Source: Toxonevra muliebris (taxonomy: Eukaryota > Arthropoda > Insecta > Diptera > Pallopteridae). Taken from it: DNA of 64,000 bases. The notes under the pieces are model-generated. The model did not search any database. It saw only the letters and a list, made by a program, of their open reading frames with translations, and was not told the origin of the DNA. The stretch lies in the NCBI GenBank assembly GCA_963691655.1, contig OY829326.1, positions 140,510,998 to 140,574,997 on the forward strand. Direction: 5' to 3'. Every line of letters begins with the position of its first letter. Within the stretch, counting starts at the first letter, position 1. The position numbers were made by a program, and so were the translations under genes. This document shows, one piece after another, positions 24,610 through 37,093 of the stretch.

Positions 24610-25049
24610 TATGTATTTTCATTTTACTAATGTGCATTAGGTTTAGTAATTGTTTGCGTAGGAAAGTATCCAACTTCATTCACTCGATGATAAATTAAAG
24701 GATTTCTCAGTTTCTGTGAACTTGCGACATGCTCATGTAGGTATGCATGAAATGTTTTGTATGTATTGGTATACATTTATGTGAAGAAAATAAAAAGTTT
24801 CACCAACTAACCTAAATTTTAACTTTGAGCAGAAGTAATACATACATAGTTTTTTTGCAACTTATTCTTAATTTAATTTTTTCATCTTTTTCTGCTGATC
24901 ACCAGTTATTTTTATTTTTAAGTACCCATTAGTACTACATTGCAATTAAACTGAAATTGCTATAATTTTAAGACTGCCTAAGAATAACGTTACCTTTCCC
25001 AACAATGTAAAAATGCATTGAAATGTATTTATTTACTTGGTATATATTC

Positions 25050-26000
25050 ATCATTTTTTTATCCTCAATGGTTTTTGCTTGAGTTGAAATGCCAAAGGTA
25101 GGAACTTCTTTGTTTCACTGATGAACCTTAAAAGCTCAGGAAGAGGGAGACTATGGATATTATTTATACTTAAGACATCACTATCCAACAGCATTAATCT
25201 GATTCTCGCAAAATCCTAACAGCTGCAAAGATAATGTTCCGTAGTATCGTCATCCTCAAGACACGATTGGCAGTTTGGATCGGTGATGACGCCCATGTTA
25301 GTCATATGCTGACTGCATGTATTGTGCCCTGTGATAACACCCACTATTAATCTCAGGACCTTTCTTCTCAGTTTTAGAAGAAATTCCGCAGATTTCCTGT
25401 TATGTTATCTTAGGAAACAGTTTCCGGTTCTGCAGGAGTCAAGCTCGGACCATCTTTCTCTATGGATAGAACCCACGAAATCGTTAATCCAACGTATGAC
25501 CTCCGCAGAGCTTACGCCAAGAAAAAATTCCGGACCCCACGGTGCAATTTCAGAACCTTCATTAGCTAATTCATCAGCTAATTTATTCCCGGCAATACTA
25601 CAGTGTCCTGGAACCCATATAAGGCATAACTTATTGTGTTTTGCGACAATATTTAGCTTTACCTTACACTCGCTGATCAAATTTTGAAGAATTGACTGGA
25701 TTAGGAAGGTTCAGGTTGGCTATCACTGCAAATGCCTCTGCCGAAAACCTCCGCTAAGAAGATTGCCACCATCTTTTAAGTGGAAAAAAGTACTTGGTCT
25801 CATCGTACAATTACCAACCGGATCCAGTACCGTTTGAGGTTTTGGATCCATCGGTATAGAAGACATGAAGGAGATCCCAGAGTACGACTTCTGGACTTAA
25901 CCATTGATCATTGAGACATACGAGACAGTAGGTTTTATGTTCAAATACGTTCAAAAATGAAAGACCTAATATATAGCCTACGCTTTCATACATTTTTTTT
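25050..26000 (-). pseudogene. LINE RNase H and C-terminal domain remnant
   Basis: In minus-strand order: VFYTDGSKTSNGTGSG near 25840 (first RNase H aspartate), then after frameshifts LCLIWVPGHCSIAGNKLADE near 25620 (WVPGH, NxLADE). The C-terminal Cys/His motif CQSCLEDDDTTEHYLCSC follows near 25270-25215. The frame then runs through LPLPELLRFI to about 25050. RNase-H-bearing LINE group; RT absent; multiple frame breaks. Confidence 0.8.
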
Positions 26001-28672
26001 AGAAAACAAAAATGAAAAAAGTTTCACGGATATCCAAGGGTGAAAATTTAATTTGGTATATTTTAAATCATTTTTATCAAAACTTTTCCAAAACTATTTT
26101 TCAAAGAATTTATGAATAATTTTCTTCCATTATTATCATGCAAGGAATTTAAACATGTTTTTTTTATATATTTTTAGGAACCAAAAAATCTGACAATTGA
26201 ACCCAGAACCAACTTCAAATCTATGCAATACTTTGCCTCTACTTTAATTGTTGTTCTATGTTTTTTATGTAAAACATGTTCAAACTATAACTTAGAAATC
26301 CTATGAGGTCATAGCATAGTAACCAGCTTCCCGACCGTTAACTTTTAATATGCAATTTCTTAAACTGACATGTAGTTTGATAATATTTTTATACAGTTTT
26401 CATTTCCTGAAATAAATTTTACATGATTTATGCTAACAAATACATGTTAATAAACATAGCGTCATCAACGTAAAATATGAACATGAAATTAACACAAGAC
26501 GAAAAATTATTGTTCAGCAAAAAAAAAACATTAAGAAAAAAACCAAACTATATAGTCAATAAATTTTTTCAATAATGAAATATTACACAACAGGAAAATG
26601 TAAAGTTCTTAATAAAATCTATGTGATATAATAAGTTAGAGGTTCTTTTTAGTAGCTAATAAAACAAATTTAATATGCAAAATAAAGCAGAAAAAAATTT
26701 AAATGCTCTTAAATTCACATATATGTATGTATATAGTACATACGTGTTTGTATTCTTAAGAAGTACATATCTTTATTTTTTATTTCATTTTTATAAAGAA
26801 ATATAAATTGACAATAGCACTAATAAATGAATTATGTTGTAAAAATGCTCGTGTTCGTAACACAAGCACACAAACTACAAATACAGTCGACATATCTACA
26901 TATGTCGTATATAGAACGAAGGACAGCAAGAAAAGACAAAGATTTTAATATGACAAACAAATGTGAACAGCCATGCATATACATACATATTCATATATAC
27001 ATACAAAGATATATGAGTATGTCATGAGGAAATTTTATCAGGTCTGACTAGTTCATGATTAGTTAAGAAGACTTATTTACAATGAAGTCATCTAACTTAA
27101 AAAATATTTAAATATTATGTATCTTTAAAATTCAATGATTCAACTATGAGTTAACGTTTTCAAAAAAACCGATTTGATGTGGCGTTGGTATCAGTGACTG
27201 ATTCAAAGAGATACATATGTTCAAAAATCGATTTGTTAATTCGCTTGAAATTTCATGACTGATTTCACTCACATTTAAAATCAAATATTAATCAAGCTTT
27301 CTTTTATCAACCAAACATTCATCACAAGTATCAGATCTTGCTTGAAAGCCTCTTTTTTCCTACTTGGCATTTGAAATTGTATAAAAATATACGCACAAGA
27401 AGCTCCAGAAGTAGAAGCAGCCACTTTGCATTGTTGTCGTCTTTGTAAATGTCGACGTATTGGCGTCACGTGTTTTTTTTTTTTAGTTTTGTTTTCCTTT
27501 TTTGTTTGTTACTGGCTTTGTGTATGTAAAAGATGAATAAGAAACAGCAAAAGATATGTGTTTGCTGTATATGCTTTTTTCCTATATAAAAAATATGTAT
27601 GCATAACCTCATCCTACAGACACATACATATAAACAAAGCAAGCATACTTATGTACACGTATTACAAATACAAGTTAAGCTTTATCCCTATAGCATTAAA
27701 TCAAGTTAATACCGTGATTTTTTTTTTCACTTTTTTTGGTCTCATATTTTTTGTTTTTCAATTTATTCTTTTTGCCTCAAGAATTTTTTTTTAAATTTTT
27801 TTTTTTTCTATTGTGTTAGTAACATGCACATATGTATTTTTATAGGTGTATATATGCACTTAACAGTGATATTTCATTTATTTTTTCTACATAGTTTTAT
27901 AAATGTTTTAATTTAAAACGTTTCTAATATGGTCCCACGTGAGGCGCCCCATGTCAGGCGCCATACATCTTTCTTGAAAAAAGAAAATGATAAATAGTTT
28001 ATTGTAAAATAAATTCATTTATATCGTTTTACTTGCTTGTTTTGGGTTAGAGAAATATTCATATGTTTTTGGTTACAAATTTTAAACAATGGCAGCTTCC
28101 ATGCTATGCATTCATGTCTACCCAACGCACATATAAAAAAAAAAAATTTTTTTAAATTTTTAAATTTTGCATACATTAAAACGAAAGTAGTAGTTAATGT
28201 AAATAAAAATATGTTAATATATATTTATCATTTTATATATACTTCATATGAGCGATCATCATATTTTATTATTAATAATGGCGTATTTAAAGTTGTAATA
28301 CCCTTGATATTTATCATATATATGTATGTGAAAGTATATGTGTATTTCATGTAACTATTTCAGTGTATGTATATTTTTAATATTTATATATGTATTTACA
28401 TGCACGTGTGTAAAGAGGGCAATATTTAAAAATAATGTTCTTTGCAAAGTAGATTTAATTCTTTAGGGAGCAATCTTAACAGACAAGATAAATTAAAAAT
28501 ATTCATAAAATAGTACACATACATATGAGTAAGTGCGTGCATTAAGAATTTTTCGTCTTTTAAATTCTAGATATCAATATTGACATTGTCTTATAGTTTT
28601 CATGCTATCTGCATATCAATATATAGTTACCAATAGAAAAATAATATGTAAAGATAATATGTAATAATTAGG
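26001..28672. other. AT-rich non-coding DNA
   Basis: Contains T-runs and TATG/CATA microsatellites (26720-26750, 26980-27010, 27590-27650). Nothing else recognised; the small open frames are A/T- or repeat-driven. Confidence 0.55.
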
Positions 28673-28835
28673 TTAGGTTAAAGTTTGTCCTTGCAGGTCA
28701 AAAAGGAGCATTGTGGAATCATGTGAAAAAGACCTAAGTTCTTGGCCCTCTATGTCAGGCCATTTAAACAAGTCAATTGTTTTTAGGAAGCAAATCTGAA
28801 TATCAGTCAAGTTTTTTAGGTTATTGAACGACTTA
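28673..28835 (-). mobile_element. LINE 3' end with CCTAACC tail
   Basis: On the minus strand it ends in AACTTTAACCTAACCTAA, preceded by TGATTCCACAATGCTCC, which aligns with TGGTATCACAATGAGCC in the LINE at 53420-54139. The coding part is lost or too decayed to call. Confidence 0.5.
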
Positions 28836-29305
28836 AAAAATGTTTCAACTACATTTCAAACAATTGATTTCAGAATATTCCGTCTGTACTTTAGAATAAC
28901 CAAATGTTCTTCAGATTGTTTCAATTCCAATTTCAGAATTATGAGAATATTTTTAGATAAACTTGGGAGAGCCTGAAATCGACTGGAAGTTTTCTAAAGT
29001 ACATTTAATGTGAAATTCATTTGAAATTTTCTAGGGTCGCCAAGTAACCATTTTCTTTCGAAATTTGACTGTTATGCCTAAATATCCATTTTTAAATGGA
29101 TTATTTTTCCCAGAGTTCACGCTAGACTTCATTGTTAAGCTCGACTTTAGAATTCCCAATTTTGTGCACTCATCTTCAGATTAGTTATTGGTATAGCATT
29201 TATTTAACTGTCAAGCAATTAAGACAACAGAAAATTATAGGTATTCAAAAATTAAAATCACAAAATTAAGCACACGAGAATTTATGTATGCATAGGAGAC
29301 ATAAT
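28836..29305. other. Non-coding DNA downstream of the AspRS pseudogene
   Basis: AT-rich; no clear poly(A) tract follows the pseudogene stop. An ATTTAT-rich run lies near 29200. Nothing else recognised. Confidence 0.5.
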
Positions 29306-31410
29306 TTAAGGAGTTAACCGCTTGAGGTCACGTGGGAACATTAAAGTCTTCCGAATGTTATCTAGGCCCAGGTACAGCATAACGACACGTTCCATACCAA
29401 TGCCATCACCTGCGTGGGGAGGGCATTTAAAGCGAAAAGATTCAATAAATGCTGCAATTTTGGAAGTATCGATACCATGATGTTTTGTTCGTTCCATTAA
29501 GGAATCTGATTCGTGTATACGTTGAGCTCAGGGCCGTAGCCAGAAATTTTTTCGGGGTGGTTTTCATTCGAAGAAAATATTCATAAATAATTTTTATCAA
29601 ACTGATTTTTAAATACAATAAATTAAATCAATGATACATTTGATGGACCCTATAAAATTAAAATTTTTGGAAAAATTTTCCGATTTTTTTTAATCTTAAC
29701 CTCAAAAAAATGGCCAAAAGTGACAAAAAATTCCCAGAATAATCAAATTAAATTTTTTCAACTAAATATTATTCAATGTGCATTCTAGTGCATTTTTCTT
29801 ATCGTGAGTGACATAATTTCATTAACTTATTGACTTCCCACTACTGATGATGTACCCAACCTCAAAAAAATTACCAAAAATAGTAGAGGCTCATTTTTTT
29901 CAAATGATCATCATTGGGAATTTGAGCCATTATCAATGATAAGGTACCCGGATGAGGTTGGCTTATATTCCCTAAATTCGTGAAGTCACAGCATTGAAAG
30001 AGATCATTCTAGTCGTGGTGCTCTGAGCAATAATGCGTTAAAGAATTAATTATATTTTAAAACTGCATGGGTTTTGCTAATAAGGTGGAGTTTTTGCGAA
30101 AGAATTTTTCACGTTGAACACGAATCTGAGGTCAAAAGCTTCCCATCACGTAACGTTTTAGGAAAAAAATGGGGTTCAAGCAAGTCTTATTTTACAAGGA
30201 TCCGATAATTTTTTCTATTTTTATTAATTTTTAAACTTTTCAAACTGATTCAGGACGAAACCTTAAACACCTTAAAAACAGTTACTGACCCAAAAAAACT
30301 ATGTATCAGTATCACCTTATCTTTTTTAATCCGTAGTCAAACCGCATGTCGAAGAAAACAAATCGGATTTGATCGCATAGTGTAACTAAGATTTCAAATA
30401 AATTTTTTATATTTGGCTTTTTAGAAAAAAAAAACCGATGGAGGTAAAAATATCGTTAAATAGATTTTATTTTGACTTTTTTCCATCCATTGGCAATTAA
30501 TCTAAAAAATGAGAATAAAGAAATGGGGTCAGAACCCCCAAAATCCCCCCCCCCCTCCCCCCCCCCTAAATACGGCCCTGGTTGAGCTCCTAACATAATT
30601 TTCTCACCGCGTATAAACGTATCGTTAGAGTTTGAATACATGGGATTATTTGGGTCGGTCATAATGTAGAATGGTCGTATGGCAAGTGGAAATTTATCTA
30701 AAATATAGTAATCAGTATCGTATTTTGCCTTTACTAATCGTCTTAATAATTTCTTATTGGGTGTCGATAAAACTTCCTCGTCGCCTGTCACGATGCTGGC
30801 CTCACGCAACATTGCCACACCTTCAGAGAATTGCAAATAAGCGGTTGTTTGAGAAATTTGAAAGGCTCAACCTTATACTGCTGACCCACAGCCTCAATTA
30901 CGCGGCTGTATTGATCACGGAGACCTTTGAAATTAGCGGTGAATGTATTAGCAATGGTATGGAGTAGTTCATGGTAATGGTTTTTAAAGACCATCTCCAA
31001 GTCGAGTCCAACGATTCCCGGACAAATACTTATGCGTGTTTGAGTCTTCCGCACGAAAAATTGCTCCCACAGTGTAAACATTTTCGAAATCACCTGCAAT
31101 GGCCGTTTGCTTGTACAGTTGAAGTAACTGTGCCAAGTATGCCGAATCCTTGAAATAGCTAATAGTGAAAAGATTAGCTGCACCTTCACTGGCTGCTGAT
31201 ATAATTTTGGGAGTATGATTATCTGTGAATCCCTTATTGGCCAAAATGACACGAATTAATCGACACACTCCAGCTTCCAAACGAAAGATTGCCTGATTAG
31301 CTGGTGTTGTTAGATCCAAAACATGATTATCCAATCGAGTGTCATGGCTAACGCGAATGTTCAAATCCTCAATATCCACTGGGTTGTCGGGGCGTGATGC
31401 ATCTTTATCT
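29306..31410 (-). pseudogene. Cytosolic aspartyl-tRNA synthetase pseudogene
   Basis: AspRS is a class II enzyme that joins aspartate to tRNA-Asp in the cytosol. About the last 345 codons are recognisable, equal to roughly residue 185 to the end of the ~500-residue eukaryotic enzyme. Landmarks: HDTRLDNHVLDL, IISAASEGAANLFTISYFKD, YTVGAIFRAEDSNTH (motif 2), PYYILDK-type [19 protein letters not shown] and [13 protein letters not shown] (motif 3, with GGG changed to GDG), ending [11 protein letters not shown] then TAA. The active-site SPQLYKQ reads LLQLYKQ. An extra base at 31011-31030 destroys the TEF segment, and another frameshift lies at 30831-30850. A hAT element (29529-30580) splits GAQ from RIHE. 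The N-terminal tRNA-binding domain is absent. Probably a truncated retrocopy, but no poly(A) tract proves it. Confidence 0.9.
29529..30580. mobile_element. Non-autonomous hAT element inserted in the AspRS pseudogene
   Basis: Ends are CAGGGCCGTA...TACGGCCCTG, a perfect 10-bp inverted repeat, flanked by a perfect 8-bp duplication GTTGAGCT (29521-29528, 30581-30588). The YARNG end plus 8-bp duplication identifies hAT. Removing the element and one duplicate rejoins the synthetase frame ([10 protein letters not shown]). There is no transposase in the 1052 bp. The right end has a C-run of nearly 30 bases around 30545-30566. Two AACCTCAAAAAAAT words ~150 bp apart hint at an internal tandem unit. Confidence 0.92.
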
Positions 31411-32035
31411 TTAATCTTTATTTCAAGAGTTATATTTTTACTTTATTGCATTTTAAAATTACACCAAAGTTAATGTCCAGCATCAAGAACGTGGTTGTCA
31501 TAAATTGCAAAAACTATGCAATTTCATGACCGACAAAAAGTTCCAAATGATTAGCAACTCCATTGTTACAGTTTTGTACTCACAGCATAATGAAACAAAT
31601 TGAGAATATGTCATAAGATTTTCGTGAGTTTTCAAAAATTGTTTTCATCAAATATTTAAGCCGAAGTTTAAGGCAAAAAATTTAAAAAAAAAAGTGTAAC
31701 AAGAAGGTAGCAAGTGCATCTGAAACCCGAGCACTTTGGCTGCGAAGCAGAAAACCAGTGTGTTGATCCTAAAATAAGTTGCATACAAGGCAAAGCATAA
31801 TATGAAGAAACTTGTTTTGTTTTGAGTTAAACCGACGGTCATAGCCTCAAGGCCAGTTCAATCTCTTAAAAAGGCACATGCAAATTTAAGCATATCCCCT
31901 AGAAAACATGAATGAGCTAAGAGAACGTGTTGAGCAGAAATGGAACACTATTTTGGGGGATATCTATGTGCAAACTGTGCATTATTTTTGAAATAATAAA
32001 ATAAACAAATATTGATAAACCTTTTCCTCCTTAGT
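31411..32035. other. Non-coding DNA
   Basis: AT-rich; no further AspRS exon is visible upstream of the pseudogene truncation point. Nothing recognised. Confidence 0.5.
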
Positions 32036-33732
32036 CCCCTTTTCCACACGGCACTATTTAGCTGGCCAAAATTCTGAAATTCGGCTCATTTGCTCACGAG
32101 GTCATTAGCAATTACTGCGTGGAAAATTATAACGATCGGTCTACTACCACGCCTACCTCCCATACAAATGAAACCGCGAAAAGAGTATAGCTTGGTATAT
32201 ATTATAGATATGATCATGAAATTTTGTATACTTAAAAATATTATTGTTGCCATATATCATTGCAAAAATAGGATAGATCAGGTTATTATTACGCCCACCT
32301 TCCATATATGTGAAATTCTTAAAACTCTATAACTTGGAACTCACTGCAGATACAGTGATGAAATTGCATATGCTGGTAAATAATATTATAAGTATTAATA
32401 TATCCAGGTAAAAATTATCCCGATTGGAATGCTGTTGCGCCTACTCATACATGTGAGACTTTAAAAATACAAAATAAAAAAAATAAATAAAATATCAGTA
32501 TTTTGTGATTATCACGTATGCGTTATAATGGTCCGATAGCTCAAATTATGCATGGCTTATACCCAATTCAATATACATACATATATAAGCATATGTAGTT
32601 TAATGATTATATCTGTAATGGGTTCAAAGTTATTGCATTTTTAAAATTCAACATATATTTATATTGGAGGTAGCCGTTGTAATTGTCTGATTAAAAATGT
32701 TTTCAGACAGAGTTAATACGACTTAAGACTGAATCCACTGTATACCAATTTTCGTCTGATTACCATTTAAAATGGAATAAATATAACACTTTAAATAACT
32801 ACCTATGAATGATTAAATGCTATGTGATGTCATATTTTTGCTTGTTATTCAAGCTGTGGCAAATAGTTGCAAAGCGTTCACACCTTATTCTAAAGTAGAT
32901 ACTTCACATTATATGATGGTTTTTATTTTCGCTCGGAGCAAATCGGAGCTTTTTTTCTCATCCATTAGAAAAATAAAATGTAAAAAAAAAAATATTATTT
33001 TTCCATAACATTTTTGGGTATAAGAAAATGGTAAATTCATTTTTTACCATTTCCATTATTAGTGTAAAGTTTTTTCTTCAATATGAGGCCAAAAACTAAT
33101 GCCTAACTTTAGTATTCGCTAAGTTATGACACTTTATGTGCAACACATTTTCAATAATATTATTAAAACTATCGACAGGATATTGCAACTTTCGACGGTC
33201 GCACAGCCAATTCCTTCGCCTAATTAGAATATCCTGTGTGTAGATTATAATGAGGGATCTATGGAGAGTAAACCCATATACTTTTGGCTTCAAACTGAGA
33301 TAGTCAATTTTTCGAATTTCGGCCAGCTAGATTTTTTATCGGCCCCACAGTGCACGGTAAGTTTTCTTGTCGGCAAGACTCCAATTTTCTTTTGGACTTG
33401 CCACTTGCTTTTCCACACAATTCTTGGGCAATTCTGACTTTACTTTGTCTGCAATAATTGAAAAATAAAAAATAAACGAAAAGTGAAATCAGTTTGTTGA
33501 ATAAAAATAAATAGATGAATAGAAGGAAAGTAAAATTTCAAATGAAAAATGTTTCTTTTTTCCAATAAGAGAGCAAAATCAATCCACATCCAACTTAAAA
33601 TAACAAATAAGAATAAAAAAAGTATCAAAGAACGAACAGCAGAACAGAAAACTTGCCGATACGAGCAAGTCTTTCCTCTCTTGCCAGCAAACTCAACTTG
33701 CCAACAAGAAAACTTGCCGTGTTGAAAAGGGG
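32036..33732. mobile_element. Element with long degenerate inverted termini
   Basis: CCCCTTTTCCACACGGCA (32036-32053) is inverted at 33715-33732 as TGCCGTGTTGAAAAGGGG. Further in, TTAGCTGGCCAAAATTC (32059 on) is inverted near 33308-33335 (GAATTTCGGCCAGCTA). CACGGTAAGTTTTCTTGT at 33352 on is inverted at about 33702-33720. Subterminal GGCAAGTTTTCTTG words recur. Either one 1.7-kb element or a second copy joined to the first; the target duplication is not resolved, so the superfamily is unknown. No transposase is visible. Confidence 0.5.
32120..32465 (+). repeat. Degenerate ~145-bp tandem repeat, 2-3 units
   Basis: Units open with CGATCGGTCTACTACCACGC, then GATCAGGTTATTATTACGCC, then CGATTGGAATGCTGTTGCGC, each followed by CACCT/CTACC-ATACA-TGTGA(A)A-like words and ATGA.GAAATT. 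Located inside the 32036-33732 inverted-repeat element. Confidence 0.55.
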
Positions 33733-35949
33733 ATTCAGTGTATATACATATTGTTTGTATTTCATAGATCGATTTCATACAAATTTGTAGAAAATTTTAT
33801 GGAACTTCCTTCAAATATAATAACAAAGTTTGATCTGACCTGATAAAATTAAATGCATGATAGAGATCTCCATTAAAATAACCTCAGAAAAAGCATATTA
33901 CTACATGAAAGTGGTTTGAAAGTTTAAAATGTTTGCACAGTGTAATTATTGCAATTTAACATATTTTTTACCGAAATACTGAAAATCATAAAAAATAAAA
34001 CCCAAGATGCAACATGAATCAATCACTATAATTTTCCTTTTCAAGAGATTATAATGGTAAATGTATTTTAAGTGCTTTGTTGTGATATTCCGATTCATAC
34101 TTGTAAAACAACAACAACAAAAGAGAACTAAAAAAAAAAATACTTGAAAGAATAAAATGTTAAAAAATATTGAAAAAATATTAAATAAATTTATTTCATT
34201 CTGTTACTTTTGTTGCCAGATTGTGTTTTATATCAATAATTTACATTTGGCATAATGGTGTACATATATATATACATATATATATATATGTGCACAACCA
34301 GCAGTAAGTGCCTCATAGCCTCTCATACATACTTTCATCATCATAGTCATCATCATTTTCCACTAGCAGCTCGGCAGCAAGCAAATACTCAACCTTGACT
34401 TAAGTTTATTTTTTTTTTTGCTTTGTTTTTCAACTTTCGTACTGCGATTGAAAACTTTTTTACTACACGCTCATTACTTTGGCAATAGTGTAGTGAGAAA
34501 GTTAGTCAGTGTATACTGTCGGAAATATCCTTGGCGACATTTTTTTGTACGTTTATTTTTCTTGCGTTTGAGTAAAAGGAAAAGAGTGAAAATTCATTCA
34601 CACACACACACATTCCTATTTGCATAGAAAGAATAAGAGAAACATACATTCACAAATTGAAAACCAATCGTTTTTAAATGTAGTAATATGTAGTTTGTAT
34701 GTAGTTGTAGTTGTCGTAAGTATGAATGAGTTGAACGCCTTCAGTTGATGAAGATTTCATTTGCAAATGTATCAAACGCTTTTGCGAATAATACCGATAA
34801 TGGAGATGCTATCAATGAAATAATCATCAGAAGAGAGGAAGAAAATAAAACAGGGAAGTACTCAATTTGTAATTGAAGATTTTTCATTTCGTTTTGCAAT
34901 ATTCTGTTTGCTTTTTCTGAAACACATTTTCATTTCTAAGCTTGAAAGAAGAATTGTTTCATAAAGTTTTACCTTTTTTCTACCTTACCATTTCTATTAT
35001 TATAACCAAACGTATATACAAACCAGCCTTAAAACGGAATAACCTTTTTTCTCCATTTTTTCTCTTACTATTTTCCGCTTGTACAAATAAATTACTTAAA
35101 TTTTTCAATAATATAGCATTTATGCTTCATTTACTTCAATTCCCTTTATAATATCCTTATATACACAATTGTTGTATGTGTGTGTTTGTGTGCATGCTTT
35201 CCCCCATTTTCTTACTATACAACTAGTAGAACTTATGTAGTCTTTTAGCTTCTTAGCTTCAGAAGAAACTGTTGCGCACGCCTTAACGCATGCTATACAT
35301 ATATCTGATACTCCTACTTACACTCGTACGTATGTTTGTATATAAAAAAAATGAAAGTACTTATATAAAAATTGCATATTTTACGCAGCAATAATCAGCA
35401 ATTCTCAAAGGAACCCACAAGAAAAAAATAACAAACGAAAAGAAAGGAAAACCAGAAATGAAAATATATAAAAAGAGAATAACTAGCATGGAAGCAGAAA
35501 AATCTAAAAAAAAAATCAAAAAACAAAGAAAGCAAAACAATACCACAGATGTCTTAAAAATAGCATAAATATTAATGCTTAAAACACACGTCGAAAAGTA
35601 TGCAAAAGTAAAACAACCGCAAAAAATGAGCAGCAAAACAAAATAAAAAAAAAATATAAAAAATCACAGTAAATAAAATAATCATAAGTAAAATATGTGA
35701 ATTGTTGAGATTTTATGGTTTTCCCAAGCTGGATTTTCTCCACATTTTCTTTCCTTGACTTTGCCGATGAAATATCTCTGAGGGATATGCCGTTGTAAAA
35801 AAAAAAAATATTATTATAATAGGTAATAAAGAAATATGTATAAATGAATAAATAAATTATTTATTATCATTTTTGTGTTTGAGAAAGAGAGAACATCATA
35901 AGTACAGAATATCGCACTAGAGAGATGATGAAAAAAACGACTTCTAACA
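33733..35949. other. AT-rich non-coding DNA with microsatellites
   Basis: TATATA/CATATA runs at 34263-34292 and CACACACACACA near 34601. No exon or transposon terminus recognised. Confidence 0.55.
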
Positions 35950-36314
35950 CAATGGTATCTGGGGGAAAGTATCGATACTATACTCACTTGCAGTGTCGAC
36001 GAAAACTTTCGGGCACTCAACCTAAAGTACCGGATACCTAAAGTATCGGGTTTCGATAGCTAATGTAAAAAAAATCATAAAATGAGCTTAAAATTATGAA
36101 TTATGTGTAAATTTTTAATTTTTAGTAAGTATTTCTAAATATAAATTTTTTAGTTGCATTGAAAATTTTTAAAAAATATCGAATTTCGATACCAGCGTCA
36201 ATGTACTCAATGAGTATAAGTACTCATAATAAAAATATCGAGTAAAAAAGTATCGAGAATCGGGGTAAAATTATCGAGTACTCAAAGTATCGAGTACCGA
36301 TACCATGTCCCTAT
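35950..36314. repeat. Inverted-repeat element rich in TCGATAC/GAGTACTC
   Basis: The ends carry GTATCGATACTATACTC and ATCGAGTACCGATACCATG, with many TATCGAG and AGTACTCA words between. It resembles 7117-7860 in word content. Likely an old MITE; exact termini not resolved. Confidence 0.4.
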
Positions 36315-36623
36315 GCACATGTTTTGTAATATTCCCACTCAATGTGCAAAGTTTCGTATTAGGATTATATATATGTATATAGGTGCTTCAATTTATAGGT
36401 TTGAAGAGAACCTTAAAGCAAGAAACTTTTGAGCCTGCGCCAATAACATAAAAATAACACTAGTTCCCAAAAAAAAAAAAAACTCAAAATAGAATTTCGT
36501 GAAATTCGCAGTGGTTTTCCAGGTCAAGTCTATTTTTCGAAATAAATGTGGAAAATCGAAAAAATGCGCTATCACGGAACAATACATCACAGACGTATGG
36601 ACAATAAAGTGGATCAACATACA

Positions 36624-36897
36624 TGTGGGAAGGGAGCATAGCGACCCTGCTAGAAAGGCGACCCGGACTGGACGAATGTACTAAGATTCTGCTAGAAAGG
36701 CAACCCGGACTAGACGAATACAAACAGACAAGCTTTCATTCGTGTAGCGTTCAGTTAAGTTAAGAAGTCGCACAGAGTCGTGCGCAAGTATAATTCAAAT
36801 TCCTAATATTCATTTAAATATTTTCATAAACACATAAACGTGTAATTTTTAATTTCATTAATTAATAAATATTAATAAACATTGTATCCCACCTACA
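36624..36897 (+). mobile_element. Possible LTR of a retrotransposon
   Basis: Starts TGTGGGAAGG and ends CCCACCTACA, so the termini are TG...CA with near-inverted TGTGGG/TGTAGG. Near the end are AATAAA signals (36870-36885), and 36647-36730 is a 42-bp duplication (CTGCTAGAAAGGC...). An ATG frame of 36 codons starts at 36919 (MSPRFEIRTVNQSD), possibly a gag start. No target duplication, no clear tRNA-primer site and no second LTR were found, so this is tentative. Confidence 0.3.
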
Positions 36898-37093
36898 TTT
36901 GATTATTGCAACTCCAATTATGTCACCGCGTTTTGAGATTCGGACTGTGAACCAATCAGATTTTCCAGTATGGTTCGGTTCAACAATTGATGGTCTCTCC
37001 GAACCACAGCACATTGGGCCCCTTATATGAAGCAAAAATGAAGAAGAATTTGATAAAATTTTGATGCACTCTTAAACCCAAGGATGTAACTAC

